Shown: positions 26,956 to 36,800 of the stretch, piece by piece
Numbering within the stretch: position 1 is the stretch's first letter
How the letters are laid out: each line of letters begins with the position of its first letter
Assembly (NCBI GenBank): GCA_017554335.1
Contig: JAFZIO010000039.1
Span: 39,143 to 103,142 of the forward strand
DNA length: 64,000 nucleotides
DNA from: Bacteroidales bacterium
GTDB taxonomy: Bacteria; Bacteroidota; Bacteroidia; Bacteroidales; UBA932
Direction of reading: 5' to 3'
Made by a program: the position numbers and the translations under genes
Notes under the pieces: model-generated
Database searches by the model: none
Seen by the model: the letters and a program-made list of their open reading frames with translations, nothing else
Told to the model about the DNA's origin: nothing

Positions 26956-27216
26956 ATGGCACACAAGAAAGGTCAATCCAGTTCAAAGAACGGTCGTGAG
27001 TCACAAAGCAAGCGCTTGGGTCTCAAGAAATTCGGAGGCGAGGTCGTAAAGGCCGGCAATATTATCGTCCGCCAGAGGGGTACCGTCCACAATCCTTCCA
27101 CCAATGTTGGCATGGGCAAGGACCACACCCTTTATGCACTTATCGACGGCACCGTGAAGTTCACGCGCAAGCGTAACGACAAGTCATACGTGTCCGTTGT
27201 CCCTTTTGAGAACTAA
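26956..27216 (+). CDS. rpmA: 50S ribosomal protein bL27
   Basis: The 86-residue protein begins [22 protein letters not shown] and contains [17 protein letters not shown] and GVGKDHTL-like [14 protein letters not shown], which identify bL27. Its basic N-terminus reaches the peptidyl transferase centre. There is no N-terminal extension of the kind removed by Prp in Firmicutes. It forms a two-gene operon with rplU closed by the terminator at 27245. Confidence 0.97.
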   Translation: MAHKKGQSSSKNGRESQSKRLGLKKFGGEVVKAGNIIVRQRGTVHNPSTNVGMGKDHTLYALIDGTVKFTRKRNDKSYVSVVPFEN

Positions 27217-27244
27217 GCTCGAAGGTAAAACAAGTATGCAATAG

Positions 27245-27285
27245 AATGACTTGCACTTCGGGATCGATGTGCGGGTCATTTTTTT
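27245..27285 (+). terminator. Terminator after rpmA
   Basis: AATGACTTGCAC pairs with GTGCGGGTCATT (two G-T pairs, 12-base loop), followed by a run of seven T. It lies just upstream of serS. Confidence 0.85.
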
Positions 27286-27299
27286 AATTCAGGAAACTT

Positions 27300-28571
27300 A
27301 TGTTAACGCTCAAGATGCTTCGCGACGACCCTCAGGCGGTTGTCGGGAAATTGAAAATCAAGAATTTCGACGCTCAGCCCATAGTTGACAAGGTGCTTGA
27401 GCTGGACCGTATGCGCCGCAACTTCCAGACCGAAAGCGACGCTCTTCTGGCTCAGCAGAAGCAGAAGGCCGCCGAGATAGGAGCCCTTATGAAGCAGGGC
27501 CTCAAGGACGAGGCCGAGAAGGCAAAAGCTGCAGTGGCTGAACTGAAAGCCCGTTCCAACGAGCTGCTCGGCCGTATGGACGAGGCCGCCGCGGAGATGG
27601 AGCAGAACCTGGTGCTCATGCCCAACATCCCTTGCTCCCTGGTGAAGCCCGGAAAGGGTGCCGAGGACAACGAGGTGGTGAAGATGGGCGGCCCCGAAGT
27701 CAAGCTGCCGGAAGGAGCCCTTCCCCATTGGGAGCTCGCCAAGAAGTACGATATTATAGACTTCGACCTTGGCGTGAAGATCACCGGCGCCGGTTTCCCC
27801 GTATACAAGGGTAAGGGCGCCAAGCTCCAGAGGGCCCTCATCAACTTCTTCCTGGACTGCAACACCGCAGCCGGATACAAGGAGGTGGAGCCTCCCGTGG
27901 TGGTCAACCGTGATTCCGGTTTCGGCACCGGCCAGCTGCCCGACAAGGAGGGCCAGATGTACCACGCCGAGGTCGACGATTTCTACCTCGTCCCTACGGC
28001 AGAGGTGCCTGTGACCAATATTTTCCGCGACGTTATTCTCGCCGCCGACCAGATTCCCCAGCGTCTCACCGCCTACACCCCCTGCTTCCGCAGGGAGGCC
28101 GGTTCTTACGGCAAGGACGTGCGCGGCCTGAACCGTCTGCATCAGTTCGACAAGGTGGAGATTGTCCGCGTTGAGAAGCCGGAGGACAGTTACGCCGCCC
28201 TCGACGACATGGTCGCCCATGTTGAGGGAATAGTGAACAAGCTCGGCCTGAAGTACCGCATCCTTCGCCTCTGCGGCGGAGACATGTCCTTCACTTCCGC
28301 CATCACTTATGACTTCGAGCTTTGGAGCGCCGCCCAGGGCCGCTGGCTGGAGATCAGCTCCGTGAGCAACTTCGAGACCTATCAGGCCAACCGTCTGCAC
28401 CTGCGCTACCGCGACGCCGACGGCAAGACTCAGCTGGCCCATACCCTGAACGGCAGTTCCCTTGCCCTTCCGCGCGTGGTCGCAGCCCTGCTCGAGGATA
28501 ACCAGACACCCGACGGTATCATTATCCCCGAGATACTGAGGCCTTACACCGGATTCGACAAGATTGATTAA
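27300..28571 (+). CDS. serS: Seryl-tRNA synthetase
   Basis: The 423-residue protein has the long antiparallel coiled-coil arm (about residues 25-105, rich in Ala/Lys/Glu) that grips the tRNA-Ser variable arm. A class II catalytic core follows: TAEVPVTNIF, motif 2 (PCFRREAGSYGKDVRGLNR) and motif 3 (NGSSLALPRVVAALLEDNQ). It charges tRNA-Ser with serine in the cytoplasm. The rpmA terminator lies 15 bases upstream, so it probably has its own weak promoter or relies on read-through. Its last eight bases overlap the ruvC start. Confidence 0.97.
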   Translation: MLTLKMLRDDPQAVVGKLKIKNFDAQPIVDKVLELDRMRRNFQTESDALLAQQKQKAAEIGALMKQGLKDEAEKAKAAVAELKARSNELLGRMDEAAAEMEQNLVLMPNIPCSLVKPGKGAEDNEVVKMGGPEVKLPEGALPHWELAKKYDIIDFDLGVKITGAGFPVYKGKGAKLQRALINFFLDCNTAAGYKEVEPPVVVNRDSGFGTGQLPDKEGQMYHAEVDDFYLVPTAEVPVTNIFRDVILAADQIPQRLTAYTPCFRREAGSYGKDVRGLNRLHQFDKVEIVRVEKPEDSYAALDDMVAHVEGIVNKLGLKYRILRLCGGDMSFTSAITYDFELWSAAQGRWLEISSVSNFETYQANRLHLRYRDADGKTQLAHTLNGSSLALPRVVAALLEDNQTPDGIIIPEILRPYTGFDKID

Positions 28572-29121
28572 GGCTTGCACCATACTTGGCATAGATCCCG
28601 GAACCAATTTGCTTGGTTTCGGGATTGTGCGTGTGGATGAGGCAGGCAAACCCCATTTCGTTGACATGGGCGTGCTGGATCTCCGGAGGGTGGATGATAT
28701 TTACGAAAAGCTTCGCATTATCTACGAAAAGGTGGATGCCCTCTGCGAGCTTCACCATCCGGATGACCTGGCGATAGAATCTCCGTTCTATGGCCGTAAC
28801 GCCCAGGTTATTTTCAAGCTTGGCCGTGCCCAGGGGGCCGCTATGACGGCGGCTCTGAAGCACGAGGCCAAGGTTTACGAATACGCTCCCCGTAAGGCCA
28901 AGCAGGCGATTTGCGGTAACGGTGCCGCAAGCAAGGAGCAGGTGGCGCTTATGGTGGAAAAGACGCTCGGCATCAACATAGATGCTAAGTATCTGGACGC
29001 CACTGATGCGCTGGCCATAGCCATGTGCCACTATTACGTTCTCAGCAGCCCTCTCGCCGGCAAAAGCGGAGGCGGCTCCTGGGAGAAATTCATCGCGGCA
29101 AATCCGGACAGAGTGAAATAG
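28564..29121 (+). CDS. ruvC: Holliday junction resolvase RuvC
   Basis: The 185-residue endonuclease shows the RNase H-like acidic residues in LGIDPGT, LAIESPFYGRN and YLDATDALAIAMCH. It resolves four-way junctions with RuvAB during recombination. The start is a TTG at 28564, inside the last codons of serS; no ATG exists between it and the essential first Asp, so the TTG or an even earlier start must be used. The overlap suggests translation coupled to serS. Length is close to the usual 165-190 residues. Confidence 0.93.
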   Translation: MIKACTILGIDPGTNLLGFGIVRVDEAGKPHFVDMGVLDLRRVDDIYEKLRIIYEKVDALCELHHPDDLAIESPFYGRNAQVIFKLGRAQGAAMTAALKHEAKVYEYAPRKAKQAICGNGAASKEQVALMVEKTLGINIDAKYLDATDALAIAMCHYYVLSSPLAGKSGGGSWEKFIAANPDRVK

Positions 29122-29221
29122 TTTTTCTGTGCGTGTTATTATTTCTCCGCATGTAGAATTTTACGGAATATATTTTTAACTCCGTTAAACTTTTGCTAAT
29201 TTGCTGCGTCAAATAAGAGTT

Positions 29222-32179
29222 ATGAAATTATCCAGAATAGTTTGTTTGATTGGTGCTTTGTTAGTCGGCACCTCAGCAATGGCCCAGATCAGCCAGATCA
29301 AGGCTGTCCTTCAAGATTCCTCCACCGGTGAGGCCGTCGGCTTTGCAACGGTTTCCCTTACCAAGGATGGGAGCAAGAAGCCCGACAAGTACGTCCTCAG
29401 CGATTCCGACGGTAAAGTGGATATAACGGGCGTTCGTCCCGGTACATATACTTTCAAGGCGGAGCTGCTCGGCTACAAGGATTATGTGAGAACCGTAACG
29501 GTTCCCGACCAGAAGTTCCTCGGCGTCATCAAGATGGACCCCGACCGCGAGCAGCTTGATGCAGCGTCCGTGTCGGCAGTGGGCAACCCCATCATCATCA
29601 AGAAAGACACCATCGAGTACAACGCCACGTCCTTCAAGACCACGGATAACGACGTTCTGGAAGACCTTCTCAAGAAGCTTCCCGGATTCGAGGTTTCCGA
29701 CGACGGCTCCATTACCATCAATGGCAAGACTGTCAACAAGATAACCATCGGCGGCAAGACTTTCTTCCTGGATGATCCCCAGCTGGCGTCCAAGAACATC
29801 CCCGCCAAGGTCATCAACAAACTCAAGGTGATTGACAAGAAGTCGGATCAGGCCGAGTTCACGGGTATTGACGACGGTGAAGAAGAGACCGTTATCGACC
29901 TCAGCATGAAGCCCGGTATGATGAACGGAACCTTCGGCAACGTTATGGCCGGCGGCGGACACGACGTGCCGTCAACCGACGTCCAGGGTGACTGGAGATA
30001 CCAGACAGCAGCCTTCGTGGGCAAGTTTACCGAGAAGACCCAGCTGTCCTTGATAGTGAACGGCAACAACACCAACAACCGGGGTTTCAACGACCTTTCC
30101 GGCTCCATGATGGGTAACATGCGTGGAGGTGGCGGCGGCTTCGGCGGCGGTATGGGCGGCCGTGGCGGCGGCTTCGGCGGCAACACCGGCATCACCGAGT
30201 CCTGGATGGGCGGCGTGAACGGCGCATGGACGCTCTTCGACAACAAGATGGACCTCAGCGGTAACTATCTGTACAACAATACCCATAAGCTTGTTGAGGA
30301 ACAGAGTTCCCGTACTACCTACCTGCAGGATTACGACCAGATTTACAACACCGAGGGTATTAACGACACCAGGAACTGGGGTCACCGCGTGGGAGCCCGC
30401 CTGGAGCACAAGTTCTCAGACAATACCTCCATCATTTTCCAGCCCCAGATGAACTTCGGCGGCGGTTCTTACTTACAGACGAGTGATTACAATACGGATT
30501 ACGACCGCAGCGGTTCCGTAGAAAAGATCAACAAGGGTAATACTGCCAACTCCGGAACCAACAAGAACTTCAACGCCAGCGGATTTGCCCTCCTGCGCCA
30601 GCGTCTCGGCAAGCCCGGCAGAACCCTGACAGTGATGGGCCGTTACAGCTTCTCCAACAACGAGCTCAACTCCCTGAACGATTCCAAGGTTTATTCTTCA
30701 TATGTTTCCGGAGACGACTGGGGTAACCTTCAGATTACCAACCAGACTATAGACCAGACCAGCAAGTCCCACTCCATCTTCGGCCGTGCAACCTATACCG
30801 AGCCCCTGGGTGAAGGATTCTTCGTGGAAGCGAACTATGGATACAGCTGGTCCCGTTCATCTTCTGTAAAGAATACTTACGATAATACGAACGGCGGGGC
30901 ATACGACCCGTATTATTCCAACAGCGTCGTCAACGACAGCAAGCGTCACGATATAGGAGCCAACTTCCTGTATCAGAACGAGGCTTTCCGTGCCCAGATC
31001 GGTATTTCCGCCCAGCCGACCACCACTCACAACGAGACTTACCGTTCCGGCCAGCAGCTGGATCCTTACGACGACACCCGCTGGCGTTTCGCCCCTTCCG
31101 GCATGCTCTGGTGGGAGATGAACGACGACGCCAACATGCGTATCTTCTACCGCGGCTCGTCCAACCAGCCCAGCGTTTCCCAGTTGATTCCGGTGCCCGA
31201 CAATACCAACCCGCTCCGCGTCAGCTTCGGTAACCCTTACCTGGCTCCTTACTTCAGCCACAACATGGACGGCGAGTACCGTTTCAACAACAGGAAGTCA
31301 TTCACTTCCGTGACTGCGCGTTTCAACGGCTCTTATGTGCAGGATCCCATTACTACTGCAACATGGTACGGAACCAACGGCGCAGCATACTCAATGCCTT
31401 TCAACGGCCCGGATTCCTTCAGTTTCGGCATGAACATGTTCGCAAATATTCCTATTGCAAAGTCCAACTTCTCGTTGAGCAACATGACCAGGGCCAACTA
31501 CAGCACCAGCGCATCTTATGTGGGTGGAAGCGATGTTACTGCACTGATAGGGGATTACTATGACGCCACTACCGGCGATATGGATTATACCGGCTTCATG
31601 AAGGCTTACAACGACGGTAAATTCAAGTTCGACGAGAACATTATCCGTACCGTTTCTGCCACCGAGCGTCTCCGCGTTACTTACAGGAGCGACAATCTGG
31701 AACTCTCCGCAAGCGGCCGCACCCGTATGAACAAGTCCTGGTACACCATCAGCGACACCGCAGACAATACCATGACCTTCAACAACCAGGTCAGCGCCAG
31801 CGTCAACTGGACCTGGGACGAACCCGGCATCACCCTCAAGAGCGATTATAACTATAACTGGTATAACGGTTATTCCAGCGACCTCAATTATACTCCTGAG
31901 CACATACTGAACGCCGAGATCCAGAAGCTCCTATTCAAGAATACCATGACTATCGCCCTCAAGGGCTACGATATCCTCGGCCAGGCAAAGAACCTGAGCG
32001 TCACCGACAGCGACAACTACCACAGCGAGGTAATCAACAACACCCTCGGCCGTTACATCATACTGTCCCTCACATGGCGCTTCGGCACCTTCGACCGTTC
32101 CAAGATGCGCGGTCCCGGAGGTATGCGCGGCGGCCCCGGCGGAATGCGTGGCGGTCCTCCCATGGGCGGTCCCAGATAG
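29222..32179 (+). CDS. Outer membrane beta-barrel (TonB-receptor-like) protein with Gly/Met-rich segments
   Basis: The start at 29222 is chosen over a TTG at 29201 because a signal peptide begins there (MKLSRIVCLIGALLVG). Residues about 20-110 form a carboxypeptidase-regulatory-like domain, and a plug-like part follows with EDLLKKLPGFEVSDDGSITING and GGKTFFLDDP. The rest is a barrel of the 'outer membrane beta-barrel protein' family in Bacteroidetes. Odd features are a glycine-rich loop (GGGGGFGGGMGGRGGGFGG) and a C-terminal tail of repeats like GGMRGGPGGMRGGP after the last barrel strand. Substrate and partners are unknown. It lies alone between ruvC and the ECF sigma gene. Confidence 0.83.
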   Translation: MKLSRIVCLIGALLVGTSAMAQISQIKAVLQDSSTGEAVGFATVSLTKDGSKKPDKYVLSDSDGKVDITGVRPGTYTFKAELLGYKDYVRTVTVPDQKFLGVIKMDPDREQLDAASVSAVGNPIIIKKDTIEYNATSFKTTDNDVLEDLLKKLPGFEVSDDGSITINGKTVNKITIGGKTFFLDDPQLASKNIPAKVINKLKVIDKKSDQAEFTGIDDGEEETVIDLSMKPGMMNGTFGNVMAGGGHDVPSTDVQGDWRYQTAAFVGKFTEKTQLSLIVNGNNTNNRGFNDLSGSMMGNMRGGGGGFGGGMGGRGGGFGGNTGITESWMGGVNGAWTLFDNKMDLSGNYLYNNTHKLVEEQSSRTTYLQDYDQIYNTEGINDTRNWGHRVGARLEHKFSDNTSIIFQPQMNFGGGSYLQTSDYNTDYDRSGSVEKINKGNTANSGTNKNFNASGFALLRQRLGKPGRTLTVMGRYSFSNNELNSLNDSKVYSSYVSGDDWGNLQITNQTIDQTSKSHSIFGRATYTEPLGEGFFVEANYGYSWSRSSSVKNTYDNTNGGAYDPYYSNSVVNDSKRHDIGANFLYQNEAFRAQIGISAQPTTTHNETYRSGQQLDPYDDTRWRFAPSGMLWWEMNDDANMRIFYRGSSNQPSVSQLIPVPDNTNPLRVSFGNPYLAPYFSHNMDGEYRFNNRKSFTSVTARFNGSYVQDPITTATWYGTNGAAYSMPFNGPDSFSFGMNMFANIPIAKSNFSLSNMTRANYSTSASYVGGSDVTALIGDYYDATTGDMDYTGFMKAYNDGKFKFDENIIRTVSATERLRVTYRSDNLELSASGRTRMNKSWYTISDTADNTMTFNNQVSASVNWTWDEPGITLKSDYNYNWYNGYSSDLNYTPEHILNAEIQKLLFKNTMTIALKGYDILGQAKNLSVTDSDNYHSEVINNTLGRYIILSLTWRFGTFDRSKMRGPGGMRGGPGGMRGGPPMGGPR

Positions 32180-32181
32180 TA

Positions 32182-32212
32182 TTTGGCAGATTAAGAAATA
32201 TTACTACCTTTG
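32182..32212 (+). promoter_or_regulatory. Promoter of the ECF sigma gene
   Basis: TTTG (32182-32185), a 19-base spacer and TACCTTTG (32205-32212) form an excellent Bacteroides housekeeping promoter. It overlaps the TTG at 32210, so the sigma factor must start at the ATG at 32228, leaving a leader of roughly 10 bases. Confidence 0.85.
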
Positions 32213-32227
32213 TCCTGTTGTAACCAC

Positions 32228-32791
32228 ATGCAGCAGGACATTTTATTTCTCATCAAGTCTGGAGACAGAGAGGCGTTCAACTCGCTCTGCCGCGAGCGCT
32301 ACGTGTCCCTGATATCTTATGCACGCCTTTTCCTTACCGGGGTGGACAGGAGCTGGGCGGAGGATGTGGTCCAGGACGTACTGTTCGGCCTGTGGCAGAA
32401 CCGCAAGCGGCTCAGGGGTGCGGAAGATGACCTGCAGGCTTACTTGTTGCGTTCCGTTTACAACCGCTGCATGAATCTTCTGAAGCGCGCCCGCAGGGCG
32501 AATCTTTTCGGGGATTATTATGAAGGACGTATTGCTTCCGTGCTGGGCGACTGCTGGTCTCCGGACCGCAATCCAGTAATAATGAGCATCTTCAACTCAG
32601 ACCTGCGGGACATTATAGGAGAAGCCCTGGAAAAGCTTTCCCCGAGGTGCAGGGAAGTGTTCACCCTCAGCTATCTGGAGAATCTGTCCAACAAGGAAAT
32701 CAGCGAGCGCCTGGGCATCTCCCTGAGTACGGTGGAGAACCACATGTACCTTGCACTCAAGCAGCTTCGCGCCAGTCTGGCCGGAGTGTAA
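32228..32791 (+). CDS. ECF sigma-70 factor of the SusC/FecR type
   Basis: The 187-residue protein has region 2 (SWAEDVVQDVLFGLWQNRKRL) and region 4 (LSPRCREVFTLSYLENLSNKEISERLGIS and STVENHMYLALKQLR). It matches the RpoE-like group that partners FecR anti-sigma factors in Bacteroidetes polysaccharide-utilisation loci. It has its own housekeeping promoter. The neighbours FecR and an STN-containing SusC make a complete trans-envelope signalling trio, so it probably drives the downstream susC-susD genes when ligand is bound. Confidence 0.92.
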   Translation: MQQDILFLIKSGDREAFNSLCRERYVSLISYARLFLTGVDRSWAEDVVQDVLFGLWQNRKRLRGAEDDLQAYLLRSVYNRCMNLLKRARRANLFGDYYEGRIASVLGDCWSPDRNPVIMSIFNSDLRDIIGEALEKLSPRCREVFTLSYLENLSNKEISERLGISLSTVENHMYLALKQLRASLAGV

Positions 32792-32846
32792 AAAATTTTT
32801 CATTTTTCATTGGGTGTTTTCTGTCCTGGTGTTGTATATATAATGT

Positions 32847-33818
32847 ATGCAAGACCAGATACTAGACATTATCAATAGATTCCAGAAGCAGTCGGCCTCT
32901 GAGGAAGAGAAGCGTCAGCTTTCCGAGTGGCTCGAAGAGTCAGAGGAAAACCGTCGCTTTTATTCTTTGTTCGCAGCAAATTATTCACTGCACGAAGCTG
33001 TTACCGCCCCCAGCCTGAATAAGGATATGGAGGCCATGATGGCCCGTCTCGATGCCCGTATATCCGATTCCGAACGTCCCCGCCGCTTCGGCCCGGCCAG
33101 GGTGGCTGGCTTCGCTTTCGCTTTTGCAGCAGCACTTGCGGTGCTGTTCTTCGTGTTCCGTGGCGGCGTCCCCGGTTCATCACCTGTGCAGCAGATTCCT
33201 ATGGAGCTGGCAGTAAACAATAATCCTTCAACCATTCACCTTTTGCTGGGAGACGGCACCAGTGTTTATCTGGCAAGCGGCGCACGCCTGAGCCACAACG
33301 TGACTTCCCTCAAAAATAGCAGGGAAGTGGAGCTGCAAGGCGAGGCCTACTTCGACGTAGCCCGCGACGAATCCCGTCCTTTCGTGGTGAAAACTCCCAA
33401 TATAGGCGTGAAGGTTCTTGGAACAGCCTTCTCGGTATCAGCTTCTCCCGAGCGCTCGGAGGTTGTGCTGGAGCGCGGCTCGGTGCGGCTCCTCTCTCCG
33501 GAAGGCAATGCCATGGTGACGCTCAGCCCTAACCAGAAGGCAAGTTATCTGAGCCTTACCGGCGATATGAGCGTTGAGCCCGTATATGCTACCGCTTTCG
33601 TGACCGAGAAATACAATCTCGTGAATATGAGCGACGTGAGCCTGGACGAGATGCTGGCCAAGCTCTCGGAGCTTTACGGCGTACGTATCTGCAGCAGCGG
33701 GTCAGTTGACAACAAGCATTATAACCTGGCCTTCCTTAAGTCGGATTCGCTGCAAGATGTGGTATCTATAGTGGAATATCTCACAGGAGCCCAACTGGAG
33801 ATCCTTAACCATAATTAA
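32847..33818 (+). CDS. FecR-family anti-sigma factor
   Basis: The 323-residue protein has a cytosolic N-terminus (about 1-82) to bind the sigma factor, one membrane helix (about 86-104, VAGFAFAFAAALAVLFFVF), and a periplasmic FecR domain (about 130-230, GDGTSVYLASGARLSH ... GEAYFDVARD). A DUF4974-like end (about 250-320) follows, with YNLVNMSDVSLDEMLAKLSELYGVRI. It should hold the sigma factor inactive until the STN domain of the SusC protein signals. It lies 55 bases after the sigma gene and 24 before susC. Confidence 0.92.
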   Translation: MQDQILDIINRFQKQSASEEEKRQLSEWLEESEENRRFYSLFAANYSLHEAVTAPSLNKDMEAMMARLDARISDSERPRRFGPARVAGFAFAFAAALAVLFFVFRGGVPGSSPVQQIPMELAVNNNPSTIHLLLGDGTSVYLASGARLSHNVTSLKNSREVELQGEAYFDVARDESRPFVVKTPNIGVKVLGTAFSVSASPERSEVVLERGSVRLLSPEGNAMVTLSPNQKASYLSLTGDMSVEPVYATAFVTEKYNLVNMSDVSLDEMLAKLSELYGVRICSSGSVDNKHYNLAFLKSDSLQDVVSIVEYLTGAQLEILNHN

Positions 33819-33842
33819 TAAATAATCCTATCACTTTTAAAC

Positions 33843-36800
33843 ATGAGAAAAACAAAGCTGCTTTTCTTCTGCGTTCTGACCGCGCTCGGAGCATGGCTCG
33901 GCACGGCGGCACATGCGCAGGACGCGCTCTACGATGTGGACCTTTCCATATCCAGGGCGACTGTAAGCTCGTTTACCTCGGCGCTGACCAGGCAGACGGG
34001 AATTCTTTTCTCTTATGACACGGAACTAGCTTCCAAGTCTCTGGGTAACATCTCCATCAAACAGAATCAGGCGACGCTGGAGTCCATCATGACCCGCGCT
34101 TTCGCCGGTAAAGGTATTGACTGGAAGGTGGTTAACCGTACCGTTGTGCTTACTGCCGCCAAGCAGGAGGGCGCCGGCCGTTCCGTAATCAGCGGCCGGG
34201 TGGTCGACGGAAACGGGGACCCACTGCCAGGCGCCGGAGTCCTCATCAAAGGAACCACTAAAGGTACGACCACCGACGCCGACGGACGTTACACCATAGC
34301 AGCCGACCCCGGCAGCGTCCTGGAGTTTTCCTTCATCGGATACACCACCCAGGAGCAGGCAGTCGGCCGCCAGTCGGTCATTAACGTTGCCCTTAGCGAC
34401 GACGCCACCCTTCTCGAGGACGTGGTAGTCGTGGGTTACGGTACCCAGTCCCGCAAGACCTTGAGTACCGCCATCGCAAAGGTGGACGGCGACAAGCTCA
34501 TGGATGCCCCTGTCTCCACGGTCGGTGACGCCCTTAAGGGTAAGGTTACCGGTCTGCGTATCGCATCCAACAACAACCTCCCCGGCGAGAGCCCCCGTTT
34601 CCTCATCCGAGGCGGTTCTTCCATCAACCGAAGCAACGATCCTTTGTTCCTTGTGGACGGCGTGGAGCGTGGTATCGACGACCTCAACCCTAACGACATC
34701 GAGTCTATAGAAGTACTCAAGGACGCGGCTTCTTCCGCAATCTACGGTAGCCGTGCATCCAATGGTGTTATACTCGTAACCACAAAGAAGGGAAATGCTT
34801 ACAAGCAGCCCCAGGTGGTCTTCGACTCCCAGGTCGGTTTCACATCTCCGGCCCGCACATGGAAGCTCGCAAACGCTACGGAGTTCCTTACCATCATCCG
34901 CCCTGCAGCATTCCAGGGACCTAACTCCGCCCTTGTGCTCAACGGAGGCAACGGCGCAGGTATAGGCAATACCGAGAGCACTTCCACCTACTCCACCCGC
35001 TATCTTCAGGACGGCGAGTCGGTGCCCGACGGTTACCTCAGCATGCCCGACCCCGTGGATCCTGCCAAGACTATTATTTATACCGACCATAACTGGCAGA
35101 ACGACTGGTATCATCCTTCACTCTACCACAAGCAGTACGTAGGAATCAACGGCGGCACCAAGGACGTCAAGTATGCCGCTTCTGTCGGTTACCTCGGAGA
35201 TGACGGAATGGTGGCAATGAGTGCGTTCAAGAACTTCACCATGCATGGCAACACCTCCTTCAAGGTGACCAAGTGGCTGGAGGCTTCCACTACATTCGAT
35301 TATTCCAACGGCGTCAAGAACCCTATGACCAGCGACTACTTCACAGTCCTGGGCCGTGGTATCATGATGTCGCCTACACACATCGGCAAGTATCCCGACG
35401 GTACTTTCGCTACCGGCGGTACCAACAAGAACCAGCAGACCGCCGAGTTCTACGAGACCTTCTACGACCGTGAGACCCAGCGCCAGAAATTCATGGGCAG
35501 CATCAATCTCAAGGCCCAGCTGACCGACTGGCTCACCGCTACCGCCCAGTACGCACTCTACGACAACAGCTACCGCGGAAGCTATTATACCAAGGGTGAG
35601 GTGAACGGAAGCGTCAACTTCGTTTCCACCAACCGCAGTACGACTGAAACCCGTACCCAGACCCAGCGCCAGAACTTCCAGGCTTACCTTACTGCAGACA
35701 AGAAGTTCGGCAAGCACCGCCTCAGCGCTACAGCCGGTTACGACTGGTCCAGGTGGCACTACTGGTATGTCACAGCCGGCAACACCGGCTCCCTGTCCGA
35801 CAAGGTCCCTATGCTGACCTCCGGAGGCTCCAACACCGCCGGCACCATGAGCATGAGCAACCAGGACTATGAGACTGCGCTCATCTCTTACTTCGGACGT
35901 GTAGGTTACAACTTCGCCGACCGCTATATCCTTGCCGCTACGTTCCGCGCCGACGGCAGCTCGCTCTTCCTCGGAGAGAACAAGTGGGGCTATTTCCCTT
36001 CAGTTTCAGCAGCATGGGTAATCAGCGAGGAACCTTTCTTCGCCGCAGCAAAGGACAAGGTGAACATGTTCAAGATTCGTGCTTCCCTGGGACAGACCGG
36101 TAACAACAATATTGCACGTACCGACCCTCTGGGCGCTTATTCCCAGAGCACTTACGATACTTACAACGTGTTGCTGCCTTCCAAGATGGTGAACTCCGGC
36201 CTCAAGTGGGAGACCACCACCCAGCTCGACCTCGGTGTGGACCTGAGCTTCCTGAATGACAGGGTGCGCATAGTGGCAGACTACTACAACAAGCTCACTA
36301 CGGACCTTATCTATTCCATCACCCTGCCCGACACCGGACAGTTCGGCTCCGTTAACGCCAACGTCGGCAGCGTACGCTTCTGGGGTGCTGAATTCGAACT
36401 CCACACTGTAAATGTGCAGAAGCGCAACTTCTCATGGGAGACCGATTTCACTTATTCCCTTTCCCGCAACGTGGTGGTATCCCTGCCTGACGAGTACAAG
36501 TATGAACTGGTCGACATGGACGGCAACGCAGTGCTCGACGCCAACGGCGAGCCTGTTTACGGATGGCGCATAGGTGGTTACACCACGGCCAGCGGCTACC
36601 GTTTCGGCGGCACTGCAGTTGGCGAGCCCCTCGGACGCATCTGGGGCTACAAGGTGGCAGGTATACTTCAGACCGAGGAAGAGGCGGCAGCTGCCTACTA
36701 TGATACCCAGTCCCACGGTTACCGCCGCTCCGACGGACAGTCCATCCAGGGACGCAAGGACGCCGGTGACTTCGAGTGGGTCAACCGTCGCGGAACTGCC

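Noticed and set aside
27303-28667. 454-codon minus-strand frame opposite serS
   Set aside because: serS has all class II synthetase motifs in this interval; the antisense frame has none.
32210-32227. TTG start for the ECF sigma gene
   Set aside because: The codon overlaps the -7 promoter box TACCTTTG, so it would not be transcribed as a normal start.
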